Of a stretch of DNA of 37,646 nt, positions 1-6,200 are shown one piece after another. A program made the translations under genes and the position numbers. The number at the start of each line of letters is the position of its first letter. The first letter of the stretch is position 1. The notes beneath the pieces were generated by a model. It saw nothing but the letters and a program-made list of their open reading frames with translations, ran no database searches and was not told the origin of the DNA. Where the stretch lies: the IMG/VR virus record IMGVR_UViG_3300048003_000061, positions 1-37,646 of that record; one strand, given 5' to 3'. This stretch comes from a virus.

Positions 1-33
1 AAACTAAGAATCCCTAAAGCCTCAGTCGGTTAA

Positions 34-210
34 TTAATTTTGAGCATCGTGCTCTTTAATTACCATAATTAAACGCCAATTAAGTTCTGGCATCTCTAAA
101 ACATTTTTATTGTATGCTTGTTGTGCTAATGTAATATCTGAAAAATCACTATCTCTATGCCACATACCAACTGCAAAACTAAATTCACGATATTCAATAA
201 CAAATTCCAT
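34..210 (-). CDS. Small hypothetical protein, 58 aa
   Basis: Reading leftward, an ATG at 208-210 follows AAAGGAG with a 6-base gap and opens a 58-residue frame ending in TAA at 34-36. The protein starts MEFVIEYREFSF and ends KEHDAQN; it is mildly acidic, aromatic-rich at the N-terminus, and has no membrane segment or signal peptide. I do not recognise the family. The start is supported by the strong ribosome binding site, which lies partly in a small hairpin (214-230). It sits downstream of a terminator on the same strand (244-267), so it would need read-through or its own weak promoter, which I could not find. Confidence 0.7.
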   Translation of the reverse strand: MEFVIEYREFSFAVGMWHRDSDFSDITLAQQAYNKNVLEMPELNWRLIMVIKEHDAQN

Positions 211-213
211 ACA

Positions 214-230
214 AAACTCCTTTAGAGTTT
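214..230 (-). promoter_or_regulatory. RBS hairpin before the 58-aa gene
   Basis: Six-base arms (AAACTC / GAGTTT) enclose a 5-base loop. On the - strand the AAAGGAG ribosome binding site runs from the loop into the 3' arm, four bases before the start codon region. The same arrangement occurs before the 139-aa gene at 714-728. Confidence 0.5.
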
Positions 231-243
231 AGGGTTTATAAAT

Positions 244-267
244 AAAAAAACCCCAGCAAAGCTGGGG
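244..267 (-). terminator. Rho-independent terminator of leftward gene
   Basis: CCCCAGC (251-257) and GCTGGGG (261-267) pair around a 3-base loop. Read leftward the stem is followed by seven T residues (244-250). It lies 24 bases after the stop codon of the leftward 139-aa gene. It is the only hairpin of this region with a classical GC-rich stem and T tract. Confidence 0.85.
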
Positions 268-280
268 TCTTTGAAGACTT

Positions 281-304
281 TGAAGAACTCTTAAGAGTTC
301 TTCA
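281..304. repeat. 24-bp perfect palindrome over a stop codon
   Basis: TGAAGAACTCTT is followed directly by its own reverse complement. The TAA stop codon of the leftward 139-aa gene lies in its centre. It is 14 bases upstream of the terminator stem, so the end of the message would carry two adjacent hairpins. Confidence 0.85.
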
Positions 305-710
305 GAAGTAACTGGACGGCGGCAGTCAAGTCTGCGACTTGCTTCTTCAGAGCTTTTAGCTCTGAAGCCTCAGAGACTTTTGGCGGTGTCTTGGAAGACT
401 TCGTAGAAGTCTTAGTGGGAGCCTTCTTTGAAGGCTTTGGAGACTCCTTTGGAGTCTCTTCAGCGGTACTGAGCAAGTCACTAAAGTTCTTAGGAACTTT
501 AGAGACTTTGAAGAACTTCTGGATGTCGCCGTGAGTCAAGTTCTTCCCAGATTCCTTTTGGAATCTGTAAAGAACTGCGGTGTATTTCTTGGTCAGCATC
601 CACGAATCCTCTGGATTCGTTAGCTTCGCAAAGCGATTTGCAATCGCTGAGATCTGTCGGGGTGAAGCCTCTTTAGAGGCTGGGATCTTGCTGAAGTCTG
701 GCTTCGCCAT
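291..710 (-). CDS. Hypothetical basic protein with coiled-coil tail, 139 aa
   Basis: The start chosen is ATG at 708-710 (protein begins MAKPDFSKIPASK), because GGAG lies 8 bases upstream. Longer starts at 791 or 809 fall inside a large hairpin and lack a binding site. Residues 1-75 look helical and globular. Residues about 80-112 are a linker rich in Ser, Thr, Pro and Lys. The last 25 residues form a short heptad-like coiled coil (ELKALKKQVADL). No family is recognised; a nucleic-acid-binding early protein is a guess based on charge and position. Its coding sequence carries a dozen short perfect hairpins, an unusual constraint on codon choice. It would be the first gene of the leftward transcript and ends at a terminator. 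Confidence 0.75.
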   Translation of the reverse strand: MAKPDFSKIPASKEASPRQISAIANRFAKLTNPEDSWMLTKKYTAVLYRFQKESGKNLTHGDIQKFFKVSKVPKNFSDLLSTAEETPKESPKPSKKAPTKTSTKSSKTPPKVSEASELKALKKQVADLTAAVQLLLKNS

Positions 711-713
711 AGT

Positions 714-728
714 CAATTCTCCGAATTG
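714..728 (-). promoter_or_regulatory. RBS hairpin before the 139-aa gene
   Basis: CAATTC and GAATTG pair around a 3-base loop. On the - strand the loop is GGA, so the GGAG ribosome binding site is displayed at the tip of the hairpin. The start codon follows three bases after the stem. This supports start 710. Confidence 0.55.
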
Positions 729-781
729 TAAGTTTTGGTTGCCACAAGCCTTCGGCTTGAAGCGGCTTCGGAGGGCCTTTA

Positions 782-839
782 AGTACTTCATAAACTTTAA
801 AACCCTCACAAGTGAGGGGTTTTAAAGTTTTGAAGTACT
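782..839. repeat. Composite hairpin, about 27 bp
   Basis: An outer 9-bp stem (782-790 with 831-839) encloses an inner 18-bp stem (792-809 with 812-830) that has one bulged G and a 2-base loop. It lies just upstream of the leftward 139-aa gene's chosen start and covers both longer candidate starts. Confidence 0.85.
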
Positions 840-857
840 AAGCGATTTGGCTAGGCT

Positions 858-877
858 TAAAAACCTTAAGGTTTTTA
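858..877. repeat. 20-bp perfect palindrome
   Basis: TAAAAACCTT is followed directly by its reverse complement, with no loop. Confidence 0.8.
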
Positions 878-892
878 CAACACGCGCCTGTG

Positions 893-925
893 AAATCTAA
901 AAAAATCTTTGATTTTTATAGATTT
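893..925. repeat. Nested AT-rich hairpin
   Basis: AAAAATC (901-907) pairs with GATTTTT (911-917) around a TTT loop. Outer arms AAATCT (893-898) and AGATTT (920-925) extend it with a small mismatch region. Confidence 0.6.
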
Positions 926-930
926 TTTAA

Positions 931-966
931 AAATCTTTAAAAATCTCTAAAGATTTTTAAAGATTT
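931..966. repeat. Hairpin, 16-bp perfect stem
   Basis: The arm AAATCTTTAAAAATCT (931-946) pairs perfectly with 951-966 around a 4-base loop. It is made of AAATCT/AAAATC-type words also used in the adjacent hairpin at 893-925. Confidence 0.85.
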
Positions 967-979
967 CTGAGTCTGGCAA

Positions 980-1020
980 CCAGAGTCTCTAAAGATCTTA
1001 GAGATCTTTAGAGACTCTGG
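980..1020. repeat. Hairpin, 19-bp perfect stem
   Basis: The arm 980-998 (CCAGAGTCTC...) pairs without mismatch with 1002-1020 around the loop TAG. A perfect 19-bp match with a 3-base loop is not expected by chance. Confidence 0.9.
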
Positions 1021-1030
1021 CGGTAGATTT

Positions 1031-1071
1031 CTAGAATACTTTAAAGTCTGCAAGACTTTAAAGTATTCTAG
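1031..1071. repeat. Hairpin, 19-bp perfect stem
   Basis: The arm 1031-1049 (CTAGAATACT...) pairs without mismatch with 1053-1071 around the loop GCA. It begins 10 bases after the previous hairpin and ends 4 bases before the next. Confidence 0.9.
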
Positions 1072-1075
1072 GCTT

Positions 1076-1105
1076 CCTAGCCCTTCAAAGCTTTGAAGGG
1101 CTAGG
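1076..1105. repeat. 30-bp perfect palindrome
   Basis: CCTAGCCCTTCAAAG (1076-1090) is followed directly by its reverse complement (1091-1105). This is the hairpin closest to the leftward promoter and would be the first to form in the leftward transcript. Confidence 0.9.
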
Positions 1106-1257
1106 CAGGTGACCACCCCCCATCCCCCCTATATATACTCATAGTTCTACATTTTCAAAGATTCTGAATGTCAACCAGTTTGTCGCCCCACTTCAAAGAC
1201 CTTAAAGGTAAAAGGCGGCTATGCAAATGTATATGTACCCGGTGGGCTACATAGTCT
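1106..1257. other. Non-coding stretch between hairpins and promoters
   Basis: No credible gene is seen. It holds a C-rich run at about 1113-1128 (G-rich on the leftward transcript strand), a TATATATA stretch just after it, and a weak 5-bp inverted repeat near 1198-1209. With the hairpins and the promoters it makes up the 654-base gene-free interval 711-1364. Confidence 0.6.
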
Positions 1258-1286
1258 ATTATATACTTGGATTCTTGTTTTGTCAA
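1258..1286 (-). promoter_or_regulatory. Leftward sigma-70 consensus promoter
   Basis: On the - strand TTGACA (1281-1286) and TATAAT (1258-1263) are separated by exactly 17 bases; both hexamers match the consensus fully. Transcription should begin near 1251 and run leftward through the hairpin array to the 139-aa gene. This gives a leader of roughly 540 bases. If the genome is circular or permuted it may feed the replication genes at the right end. Confidence 0.85.
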
Positions 1287-1337
1287 GACTTATGCCAAAT
1301 AATACCATAAAATACTATAAACACTACTTGACAAAAC
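1277..1337. repeat. 11-bp inverted repeat spanning both -35 boxes
   Basis: GTTTTGTCAAG (1277-1287) and CTTGACAAAAC (1327-1337) are perfect reverse complements separated by 39 bases. Each arm contains one -35 hexamer and extends 5 bases beyond it, so the match is larger than two consensus boxes require. It could be a shared regulator site or the trace of a duplicated promoter. Confidence 0.7.
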
Positions 1338-1356
1338 CCCATATCACCTATATAAT
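1328..1356 (+). promoter_or_regulatory. Rightward sigma-70 consensus promoter
   Basis: TTGACA (1328-1333), a 17-base spacer and TATAAT (1351-1356) form a full consensus promoter. The expected start of transcription (1362-1364) is at most three bases before the ATG at 1365, so the first message would be practically leaderless. It is placed to drive the packaging and structural genes. Confidence 0.9.
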
Positions 1357-1364
1357 GTATAGTT

Positions 1365-1757
1365 ATGAATAAAGAATTAACTATAATGCAACAATCGTTT
1401 TTAGATAACCTTGTATCTTGCAATGGTGATACTAAACGTGCCGCAGAATTAGCGGGGTATGCTGAAGGCTCTTATACATCCGTAGTTAAAGCCCTTAAAA
1501 CAGAGATAATAGAACTAGCTGAGAATATATTAGCTCAGAATGCCCCCAAAGCCTCTCTAAAGCTTGTTGAGGTTATGGACAGTACTAACCCCATACCCCA
1601 AGCTAACGTCCGTCTACAGGCCGCACAGACAGTCCTAGACCGTGTAGGCATATCTAAAACAGATAAACTAGACGTAAACTTGCAGAATACAAACGGACTC
1701 TTTATACTACCAGCCAAACAGGAGGTAGTTATAGAGGGTCAATATGAAGAGGCGTAG
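1365..1757 (+). CDS. terS: Putative terminase small subunit, 130 aa
   Basis: Small terminase subunits recognise phage DNA and bring it to the large subunit for packaging. The N-terminus carries a helix-turn-helix-like pattern (residues about 20-40, NGDTKRAAELAGYAEGSY) typical of terminase small subunits, followed by a helical region and a polar tail. Length fits the family. No ribosome binding site precedes the ATG and the promoter's -10 box ends only 8 bases upstream, so translation is probably leaderless; a second ATG at 1386 also lacks a good site. It overlaps the next gene by 14 bases and lies one gene upstream of the large subunit, which supports the assignment. Assigned by motif and context, not by alignment. 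Confidence 0.75.
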   Translation: MNKELTIMQQSFLDNLVSCNGDTKRAAELAGYAEGSYTSVVKALKTEIIELAENILAQNAPKASLKLVEVMDSTNPIPQANVRLQAAQTVLDRVGISKTDKLDVNLQNTNGLFILPAKQEVVIEGQYEEA

Positions 1758-1968
1758 TAGCAGTACCATCCCATTTGGTTATAAACTAATGGAAGATGGT
1801 GAACACTTAGAGGAAATAGAAGTAGAACTAAAAGCTCTCAATAAAATCGTTCCTCTCGTTAAAAATAAAGTTTTATCTTTACGTGAAGCGGCTACTTGGT
1901 TAGAGTATGATACAGATAGAACTATATCTCATACTGGTTTAAAAAAGATTGTAGATCGCTATGAGTGA
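1744..1968 (+). CDS. Small recombinase-domain-like DNA-binding protein, 74 aa
   Basis: The pattern IPFGYKLMEDGEHLEE... followed by VPLVKNKVLSLREAATWL and TGLKKIVDRYE resembles the recombinase (resolvase C-terminal) region of large serine recombinases, which has G-Y-x-L, then 'S-L-R-x-x-A-x-x-L', then a helix ending near the DNA. No catalytic serine domain is present, so it cannot be a recombinase by itself; a DNA-binding helper for packaging or a regulator is the likeliest role. The ATG overlaps the end of the small terminase gene, preceded by GAGGG, and its end overlaps the large terminase start by 8 bases, so the three are translationally coupled. Family resemblance is by eye. Confidence 0.7.
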   Translation: MKRRSSSTIPFGYKLMEDGEHLEEIEVELKALNKIVPLVKNKVLSLREAATWLEYDTDRTISHTGLKKIVDRYE

Positions 1969-3643
1969 TTGGGAGGAAAACCCTGATGCGTATATGCGAG
2001 ACGACAACGGGGATTTTATACTTAAAAAGGATGGAACACCTCGTAAGAAAACTGGCAGACCCAAAGGTTCGTCAGGTCGAGGCTACAACTACCACTCCGA
2101 AACCAAGGCCAAGATCGACGCAAGGAAAACTGTACGAAAGAAAGAAAAACGATTAGCGCAGGTACGCACCAAGCTAGAAAACTATAAAAGGTCGCTTGAC
2201 ACTTCTAAGAGTACTTTAAATAAATTAGAAGGAACTGAGGCAAAGTCTGAAGGCAAAATTACAACAACATCCACGGATGATTTGCCCAAGGCGTTAAGGA
2301 CTGTCGCAGAAGAGAATGTCATCTTTAAGCCTAACACTGGGCCACAAACTGACTTTCTCGCCGCTTCTGAGACTGATGTTTTGTATGGTGGTGCGGCTGG
2401 TGGAGGCAAGAGCTACGCGATGCTGGTTGACCCTCTTCGTTATGCTCATCGGGCCGCGCATAGGGCATTAATCCTGCGGCGTTCTATGCCAGAGTTACGT
2501 GAACTCATAGATAAATCTCGTGAACTCTACCCGAAAGCCTTTCCCGGTTGTAAGTACAAAGAAGTAGAGAAGCTCTGGAACTTTCCGTCTGGAGCTAAAA
2601 TAGAATTTGGATTCTTGGAGAGAGATGCAGATGTTTATCGCTACCAAGGACAAGCGTATAGTTGGATTGGATTTGATGAGATTACGCACCAAGCTACAGA
2701 GTTTTCTTGGAACTACTTGGCTTCACGACTGCGTACAACAGATCCAGAGATTATACCTTATATGCGGTGTACCGCTAACCCCGGTGGTGTTGGAGCGCAT
2801 TGGGTAAAGAAAAGATATATTACTCCTTCACCACCTAACGAATCATTTAAGGGTGAAGACGGCCTAAGCCGTAAGTTTATACCAGCAAGGCTAGAAGATA
2901 ATCCATACCTAGCATATGATGGTCGTTATGAACAGATGCTAAAGGCGTTGCCACCTACGCAACGACGACAGCTACTAGAAGGTGATTGGGAGGTTGCAGA
3001 AGGTGCGGCCTTCACAGAGTTCGACAGAGATGTTCATATTATTGATCCTTTTGAAATTCCTATAAACTGGGATCGCATAAAAGGCATTGACTATGGATAC
3101 GCTTCAGAATCAGCTTGTGTTTGGGGTGCAATAGATCGAGACGATAATACGTTAATAATATATAGAGAACTTTATCGTAAAGGACTATTAGCTACAGACT
3201 TAGCGCACTTAATAGCAGAAATGGAACTAAATGATCCAATGAGCGTTCCGGGCGTATTAGATACAGCGTGTTGGAATCGCACAGGGCAGACAGGCCCAAC
3301 AGTTGGAGAAACGCTTGTCAAAGCTGGACATAAGCTACGACGAGCAGATAAAAACAGAGTTGCAGGAAAAATTCAAATCCACGAATACTTAAAAGTTCAG
3401 CAAAGCGGAAGGCCCAAATTACAAATATTTAATACTTGTCCTAACCTGATACGCGAACTACAGAGTATTCCTCTGGATAAAAGCAATCCTGAAGATGTAA
3501 ATACCCACGCACCAGACCATGCGTATGATGCGTTGAGGTATTTGATTATGTCTAGACCTCGTATTGACGATACGTTTAGTCGTATGCGTCGATTACACCG
3601 TGAGACTATTTATCAACCAGCAGATGGGACGTTTGGATACTAA
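1961..3643 (+). CDS. terL: Terminase large subunit, 560 aa
   Basis: This is the ATP-driven packaging motor and headful/end-cutting nuclease. Visible motifs: Walker A GGAAGGGKS at residues 143-151; Walker B WIGFDEIT with Asp239 and Glu240; a motif III-like CTANPGG near 270-276; nuclease acidic residues at GIDYGYA (Asp377), the LDTACW region near 437 and DHAYDALRY near the C-terminus. Residues 1-110 are an extra basic, coiled-coil-like extension with a GRPKGSSGRG AT-hook-like stretch, longer than usual before the ATPase domain. The ATG overlaps the upstream gene. The nuclease and ATPase motifs all appear intact. Confidence 0.95.
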   Translation: MSDWEENPDAYMRDDNGDFILKKDGTPRKKTGRPKGSSGRGYNYHSETKAKIDARKTVRKKEKRLAQVRTKLENYKRSLDTSKSTLNKLEGTEAKSEGKITTTSTDDLPKALRTVAEENVIFKPNTGPQTDFLAASETDVLYGGAAGGGKSYAMLVDPLRYAHRAAHRALILRRSMPELRELIDKSRELYPKAFPGCKYKEVEKLWNFPSGAKIEFGFLERDADVYRYQGQAYSWIGFDEITHQATEFSWNYLASRLRTTDPEIIPYMRCTANPGGVGAHWVKKRYITPSPPNESFKGEDGLSRKFIPARLEDNPYLAYDGRYEQMLKALPPTQRRQLLEGDWEVAEGAAFTEFDRDVHIIDPFEIPINWDRIKGIDYGYASESACVWGAIDRDDNTLIIYRELYRKGLLATDLAHLIAEMELNDPMSVPGVLDTACWNRTGQTGPTVGETLVKAGHKLRRADKNRVAGKIQIHEYLKVQQSGRPKLQIFNTCPNLIRELQSIPLDKSNPEDVNTHAPDHAYDALRYLIMSRPRIDDTFSRMRRLHRETIYQPADGTFGY

Positions 3644-3644
3644 T

Positions 3645-3929
3645 ATGAAGAAAAGACATACTTATAATAATGGTAGTTTAGTAGCTCATAAAAGCGTAGG
3701 AGATTTAGATTTATCTGCTTCTGTATCAGGATCTGATGATTATCAAAGAGCCGGTGTTGGTGCTACATACAAAGGCAAAGGTTTTCAAGTTCGTGGTGAA
3801 GCATCTACAGATAAGTTTGGTAATAGGTCTTCTTCTGTTAGTGCAAGTAAAAGCATAAATGATAAATTAAAAATTGGCGTAGAAAAACGTGGTAATTACG
3901 CAGGAGTATTTTTTGAAAAGAAATTTTAA
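3645..3929 (+). CDS. Small hypothetical protein, glycine/serine-rich beta-type, 94 aa
   Basis: The ATG starts one base after the terminase stop codon, with GGA 8 bases upstream. The sequence alternates polar and hydrophobic residues with many Gly and Ser (LDLSASVSGSDDYQRAGVGA, KGKGFQVRGEAS) and ends with an aromatic residue, FFEKKF. This pattern is like short beta-barrel or beta-repeat proteins, but there is no signal peptide. I do not recognise a named family. It is co-directional and overlaps the following small membrane-protein gene by 17 bases. Confidence 0.75.
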   Translation: MKKRHTYNNGSLVAHKSVGDLDLSASVSGSDDYQRAGVGATYKGKGFQVRGEASTDKFGNRSSSVSASKSINDKLKIGVEKRGNYAGVFFEKKF

Positions 3930-4029
3930 AGTTTGGCGACCACTAAACACTTATGGAATTTATAGTCTAGGTATTGTTGTAGGTTTTACACTTATCTATT
4001 CTCTCGTTAGCCTAACACCAATAGGATAA
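3913..4029 (+). CDS. Small single-span membrane protein, TTG start, 38 aa
   Basis: An AGGAG at 3902-3906 lies 6 bases before a TTG at 3913-3915 that opens a frame to TAA at 4027-4029. The product begins MKRNFKVWRPLNTYG (first residue read as Met) and has one hydrophobic segment, IYSLGIVVGFTLIYSLVSL, with basic residues on its N-terminal side. It fills exactly the gap between its neighbours and ends two bases before the portal start. The rare start codon lowers certainty; role unknown. Confidence 0.55.
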   Translation: MKRNFKVWRPLNTYGIYSLGIVVGFTLIYSLVSLTPIG

Positions 4030-4031
4030 AC

Positions 4032-6200
4032 ATGGCAGAAAACAATACAATAATTGATAGTGCTAATAATCTTTACTTTGAACCAGTAGAGGGTGAAGAT
4101 GGTTTATCTATTAATGCAGATGCCCAGATTAAATCAAACCTTGCTGGTCTTGTTGAAGCAAGATTTACAGATTCTAAAATAGCAAAAGACTCTGACGAAA
4201 ATCGTTGGATGACTGCATATCATAATTTTCGTGGACTATATCCTAAAAACGTAAAGTTTAGAGAATCTGAAAAGTCTCGTGTATTTATTAAAGTTACAAA
4301 GACTAAAGTACTAGCCGCCTATGGACAGCTAATAGACGTAATCTTTGGTACAGGAAAGTTTCCGATTGGTGTAGCACATACTCCACTGCCCGAAGGCGTT
4401 AGTGAGTATATGCACCTTGATGATCAAGCCGCCCCCGGAATTGAAGCAAACGCAACCCCCCAACCGCCTATGCAAGAAGAACGTCCAGAAGGTGGTGTTG
4501 GTTATGCTGGAGATGGTCGTGTACTAAAACCCGGAGCTAGGTTGACTAGTGGTGAAGGTATATTTGAAAACTTTGAAAAAAGTGATCAAGTTACATTTGT
4601 TGAAGGCCCAAGCCCCATTCCAAATATTCCTGAAATTTCACCGGCTAAAGAAGCCGCAAGGAATATGGAAAAACTCATTCACGATCAAATTGATGAGTCT
4701 AGTGGTTCTACTGAAATGCGTAACGCTATTTTTGAATCTGCTCTTTTTGGTACAGGTATTGTAAAAGGGCCGTTTAATTTTAATAAGACTTTACATACGT
4801 GGGAAGATAATGAAGGAGGTCGTGAGTATACACCTGTTTCTATTCGTGTACCGCGCATTGAATTTGTAAGTGTCTGGGATTTCTTTCCTGATCCTAATGC
4901 AACATCTATTGAAGAGTGTGAGTATATAGTACACCGACACAAGCTAAACAAATCTCAACTGAGAGCTTTACGAAAAATGCCATACTTTAACGAAGATGCT
5001 ATTCGTGATTGTATGATGCTTGGCCCCAACTACACAGAAGAAGACTACGAGTATGAATTAAAAGACGACCAACGCATGGCAGATATGGGTGCTAGTCGTT
5101 TTGAAGTGCTTGAGTACTGGGGCTTAATGGATGCAGAGTATGCTAAAGATGTTGGTATTGAACTTCCAGAAGAGGTAGACATTCTTGATGAAATACAAAT
5201 TAATGCTTGGATTTGTAATGGCCTTGTACTCAGGGCTGTTGTTAATCCCTTTACGCCACATCGTATTCCCTACAACGCATTCCCATACGAGAGAAACCCA
5301 TACAGTTTCTTTGGTGTAGGCGTTGCTGAAAACATGAATGATAGTCAACAGATTATGAATGGTCATGCAAGAATGGCTATTGATAATCTGGCGTTAAGTG
5401 GCTCAGTAATTTTTGACGTAGATGAGACTATGCTTGTTGGTGGACAAAGCATGGAAATTTATCCGGGCAAAGTCTTCAGGCGTCAGTCAGGAATGCAAGG
5501 CCAAGCAATTCATGGTCTAAAGTTTCCGAACACATCTCAAGAAAATTTAATGATGTTCGATAAGTTCCGACAGCTTGCAGATGAGCAAACAGGCATTCCT
5601 AGTTATTCACATGGTCAGACAGGCGTACAGAGTATGACTCGTACAGCATCTGGTATGTCAATGTTGCTTGGAGCCGCATCACTAAATATTAAAACAGTTG
5701 TAAAAAACCTAGACGATTTTTTGCTAAAGCCTTTGGGTAAAGCATACTTCCAGTGGAATATGCAATTCTTTGAAGGTGAATTAAAAACTAAAGGTGATTT
5801 AGAAATTAAGGCTATGGGTACTAACAGCCTTATGCAAAAGGAAGTAAGAAGTCAACGATTGACAATGTTTCTTCAGACTGCTCAAAATCCTGCTATTGCT
5901 CCGTTTGTTAAAATGTCAAAGCTTATTAGCGAACTAGCATATAGTTTAGATCTTGATCCTGATGAAATACTAAATGATCCCGAAGAAGCGGCAATAGCCG
6001 CACAAATTATAGGAATGCAAAATAATGTTGGACAAGCAACTGGCGAACAAGCTGATCCCCTTAGTCAACAACCCGGAAATGTGGGAACCCCTGAAGGAGT
6101 ACCTCCAGAGCCAACGGATGCTGGAGTTACAGGCACTGGCGACGGCAACATTGGAACAGGAGATGTTCCGCAAGCAGGGGAAAGCGAGTTCTCTGGCTAA
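4032..6200 (+). CDS. Portal protein, 722 aa
   Basis: The portal is the dodecameric ring at one capsid vertex through which DNA enters and leaves. Assignment rests on size, position directly after the terminase genes and before scaffold and coat genes, and a portal-like central region (NPYSFFGVGVAENMNDSQQIMNG, followed by a long helix with TGIPSYSHGQTG and ASGMSMLLGAAS), which is typical of portals of podovirus-like phages. GGATAAAC precedes the ATG. The last 50 residues are low-complexity (PEGVPPEPTDAG, TGTGDGNIGTGD) and overlap another gene in a different frame for 176 bases, suggesting this tail is free to vary. Confidence 0.85.
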   Translation: MAENNTIIDSANNLYFEPVEGEDGLSINADAQIKSNLAGLVEARFTDSKIAKDSDENRWMTAYHNFRGLYPKNVKFRESEKSRVFIKVTKTKVLAAYGQLIDVIFGTGKFPIGVAHTPLPEGVSEYMHLDDQAAPGIEANATPQPPMQEERPEGGVGYAGDGRVLKPGARLTSGEGIFENFEKSDQVTFVEGPSPIPNIPEISPAKEAARNMEKLIHDQIDESSGSTEMRNAIFESALFGTGIVKGPFNFNKTLHTWEDNEGGREYTPVSIRVPRIEFVSVWDFFPDPNATSIEECEYIVHRHKLNKSQLRALRKMPYFNEDAIRDCMMLGPNYTEEDYEYELKDDQRMADMGASRFEVLEYWGLMDAEYAKDVGIELPEEVDILDEIQINAWICNGLVLRAVVNPFTPHRIPYNAFPYERNPYSFFGVGVAENMNDSQQIMNGHARMAIDNLALSGSVIFDVDETMLVGGQSMEIYPGKVFRRQSGMQGQAIHGLKFPNTSQENLMMFDKFRQLADEQTGIPSYSHGQTGVQSMTRTASGMSMLLGAASLNIKTVVKNLDDFLLKPLGKAYFQWNMQFFEGELKTKGDLEIKAMGTNSLMQKEVRSQRLTMFLQTAQNPAIAPFVKMSKLISELAYSLDLDPDEILNDPEEAAIAAQIIGMQNNVGQATGEQADPLSQQPGNVGTPEGVPPEPTDAGVTGTGDGNIGTGDVPQAGESEFSG

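Larger units (their letters stand above)
214..1105. repeat. Array of more than 20 perfect hairpins
   Basis: Nearly back-to-back inverted repeats fill this stretch. Inside the leftward coding sequence stems are 6-11 bp (for example 327-341, 345-367, 395-413, 420-436, 440-458, 481-502, 548-567, 602-620, 632-648, 666-681, 714-728, 745-759), mostly with 3-base loops. In the non-coding part (782-1105) stems grow to 10-27 bp. Each hairpin has a different sequence, so this is not a repeat family; only the self-complementarity is shared. Nothing comparable was seen elsewhere in the window. Function is unknown: leader RNA, replication origin, or antitermination signal are possibilities. Confidence 0.9.

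Noticed and set aside
1-33. Gene or terminator at the left edge
   Set aside because: Only a short palindrome gagcatcgtgctc (42-54) inside the small gene and no open frame or T tract in the first 33 bases.
711-809. Longer start for the leftward 139-aa gene (GTG at 809 or ATG at 791)
   Set aside because: Both lie within the 782-839 hairpin and lack a ribosome binding site; the ATG at 710 has GGAG 8 bases upstream.
580-825. Rightward frame of 81 codons over the leftward 139-aa gene
   Set aside because: No ribosome binding site; it is antisense to a gene with a good site, and hairpins make opposite-strand frames longer than usual.
214-1105. CRISPR array or transposon-derived repeats as explanation for the hairpins
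   Set aside because: Repeats differ in sequence and there are no constant repeats with spacers, no target-site duplications and no transposase.
1113-1128. Possible G-quadruplex in the G-rich run on the - strand
   Set aside because: Only two long G runs and a short third are present, so four G tracts with loops are not clearly available.
1221-1310. 29-codon frame (MQMYMYPVGYIV...) with AAGG upstream
   Set aside because: It lies across the leftward promoter and ends before the rightward one; the product is short and hydrophobic, with no conserved pattern. The AT-rich promoter DNA is enough to explain it.
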